Source of the DNA: Scatonaster sp045598705
Lineage (GTDB): Bacteria > Bacillota > Clostridia > Saccharofermentanales > Saccharofermentanaceae
Direction of reading: 5' to 3'
NCBI GenBank assembly: GCA_045598705.1
Contig: JAZLMM010000055.1
Span: 1 to 22,534, forward strand
DNA: 22,534 nt
The position numbers were made by a program, and so were the translations under genes. Under the pieces are notes generated by a model. That model worked only from the letters and a program-made list of their open reading frames with translations, did not search any database and was not told where the DNA came from. Below, one piece after another: positions 22,473 to 22,534 of the stretch (the stretch's first letter is position 1; the number at the start of each line of letters is the position of its first letter).

Positions 22473-22534
22473 ATGTCAGAACTGAAGGACGTAATAACTG
22501 CATATCGTAAGCTTCCGTTTGGAGACCGTGTCGT
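22473..22534 (+). CDS. Start of an SOS-controlled gene (cut by the window end)
   Basis: Only the first 20 codons are visible, beginning MSELKDVITAYRKLPFGD. GGAGTCGGG lies just upstream; an in-frame alternative was not found, and the ATG at 22441 runs quickly into a stop. The promoter is overlaid by a LexA box, so a DNA-repair, translesion-polymerase or mobile-element function is plausible, but the peptide is too short to name a family. Confidence 0.65.
   Translation, partial: MSELKDVITAYRKLPFGDRV

Overview
The window looks like a chromosomal segment of an anaerobic, fermentative Gram-positive bacterium of the class Clostridia, most likely a Lachnospiraceae-type organism of medium GC. This is inferred from gene content: an oxygen-sensitive pyruvate formate-lyase with its radical-SAM activase, Thr/Glu-rich lipoproteins, a CHAP/DUF4214 secreted protein, a TPP-riboswitch-controlled ECF thiamine component (ThiT), greA next to lysS, consensus sigma-A promoters, strong AGGAGG ribosome sites and a Gram-positive LexA box. 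No ribosomal RNA, tRNA, CRISPR array or intact transposase was seen.

Layout: 1-469 is non-coding with two repeat types. 470-1573 is a secreted CHAP hydrolase. 1776-3092 is a glycerate kinase with an in-frame 45-bp triplication. 3271-4020 is a lipoprotein. 4205-7618 is the pyruvate formate-lyase locus (structured leader, pflB, pflA). 7650-10358 is a regulatory module, a STAS protein plus a membrane phosphatase/kinase fusion, framed by three tandem-repeat blocks. 10390-13126 (minus) holds a penicillin-recognising-type serine hydrolase and a GGDEF protein. 13375-15208 is a convergent esterase/DUF218 pair that overlaps tail to tail. 15272-16563 carries more tandem repeats, then a TPP riboswitch and thiT. 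16774-20601 is the housekeeping run guaB-greA-lysS. 20744-22534 is an AT-rich stretch with a small ORF and a lipoprotein on the minus strand, ending in a LexA-boxed promoter and the first 62 bases of a plus-strand gene.

Functionally, pflB/pflA convert pyruvate to acetyl-CoA and formate, guaB makes XMP for GTP, and greA/lysS serve transcription and translation. The STAS/SpoIIE-HATPase pair is a partner-switching signal module whose sigma factor or other target is not in the window.

The most unusual property is the density of short tandem repeats of unrelated sequence (periods 11, 12, 14, 15, 23, 24, 45 and 53 bp). They lie in leaders, across a stop codon, in spacers and inside two conserved enzymes or transporters (glycerate kinase, ThiT). 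Other leads are a candidate structured RNA before pflB, a 36-bp sequence repeated near both ends of the window, and a predicted SOS-controlled gene at the right edge.
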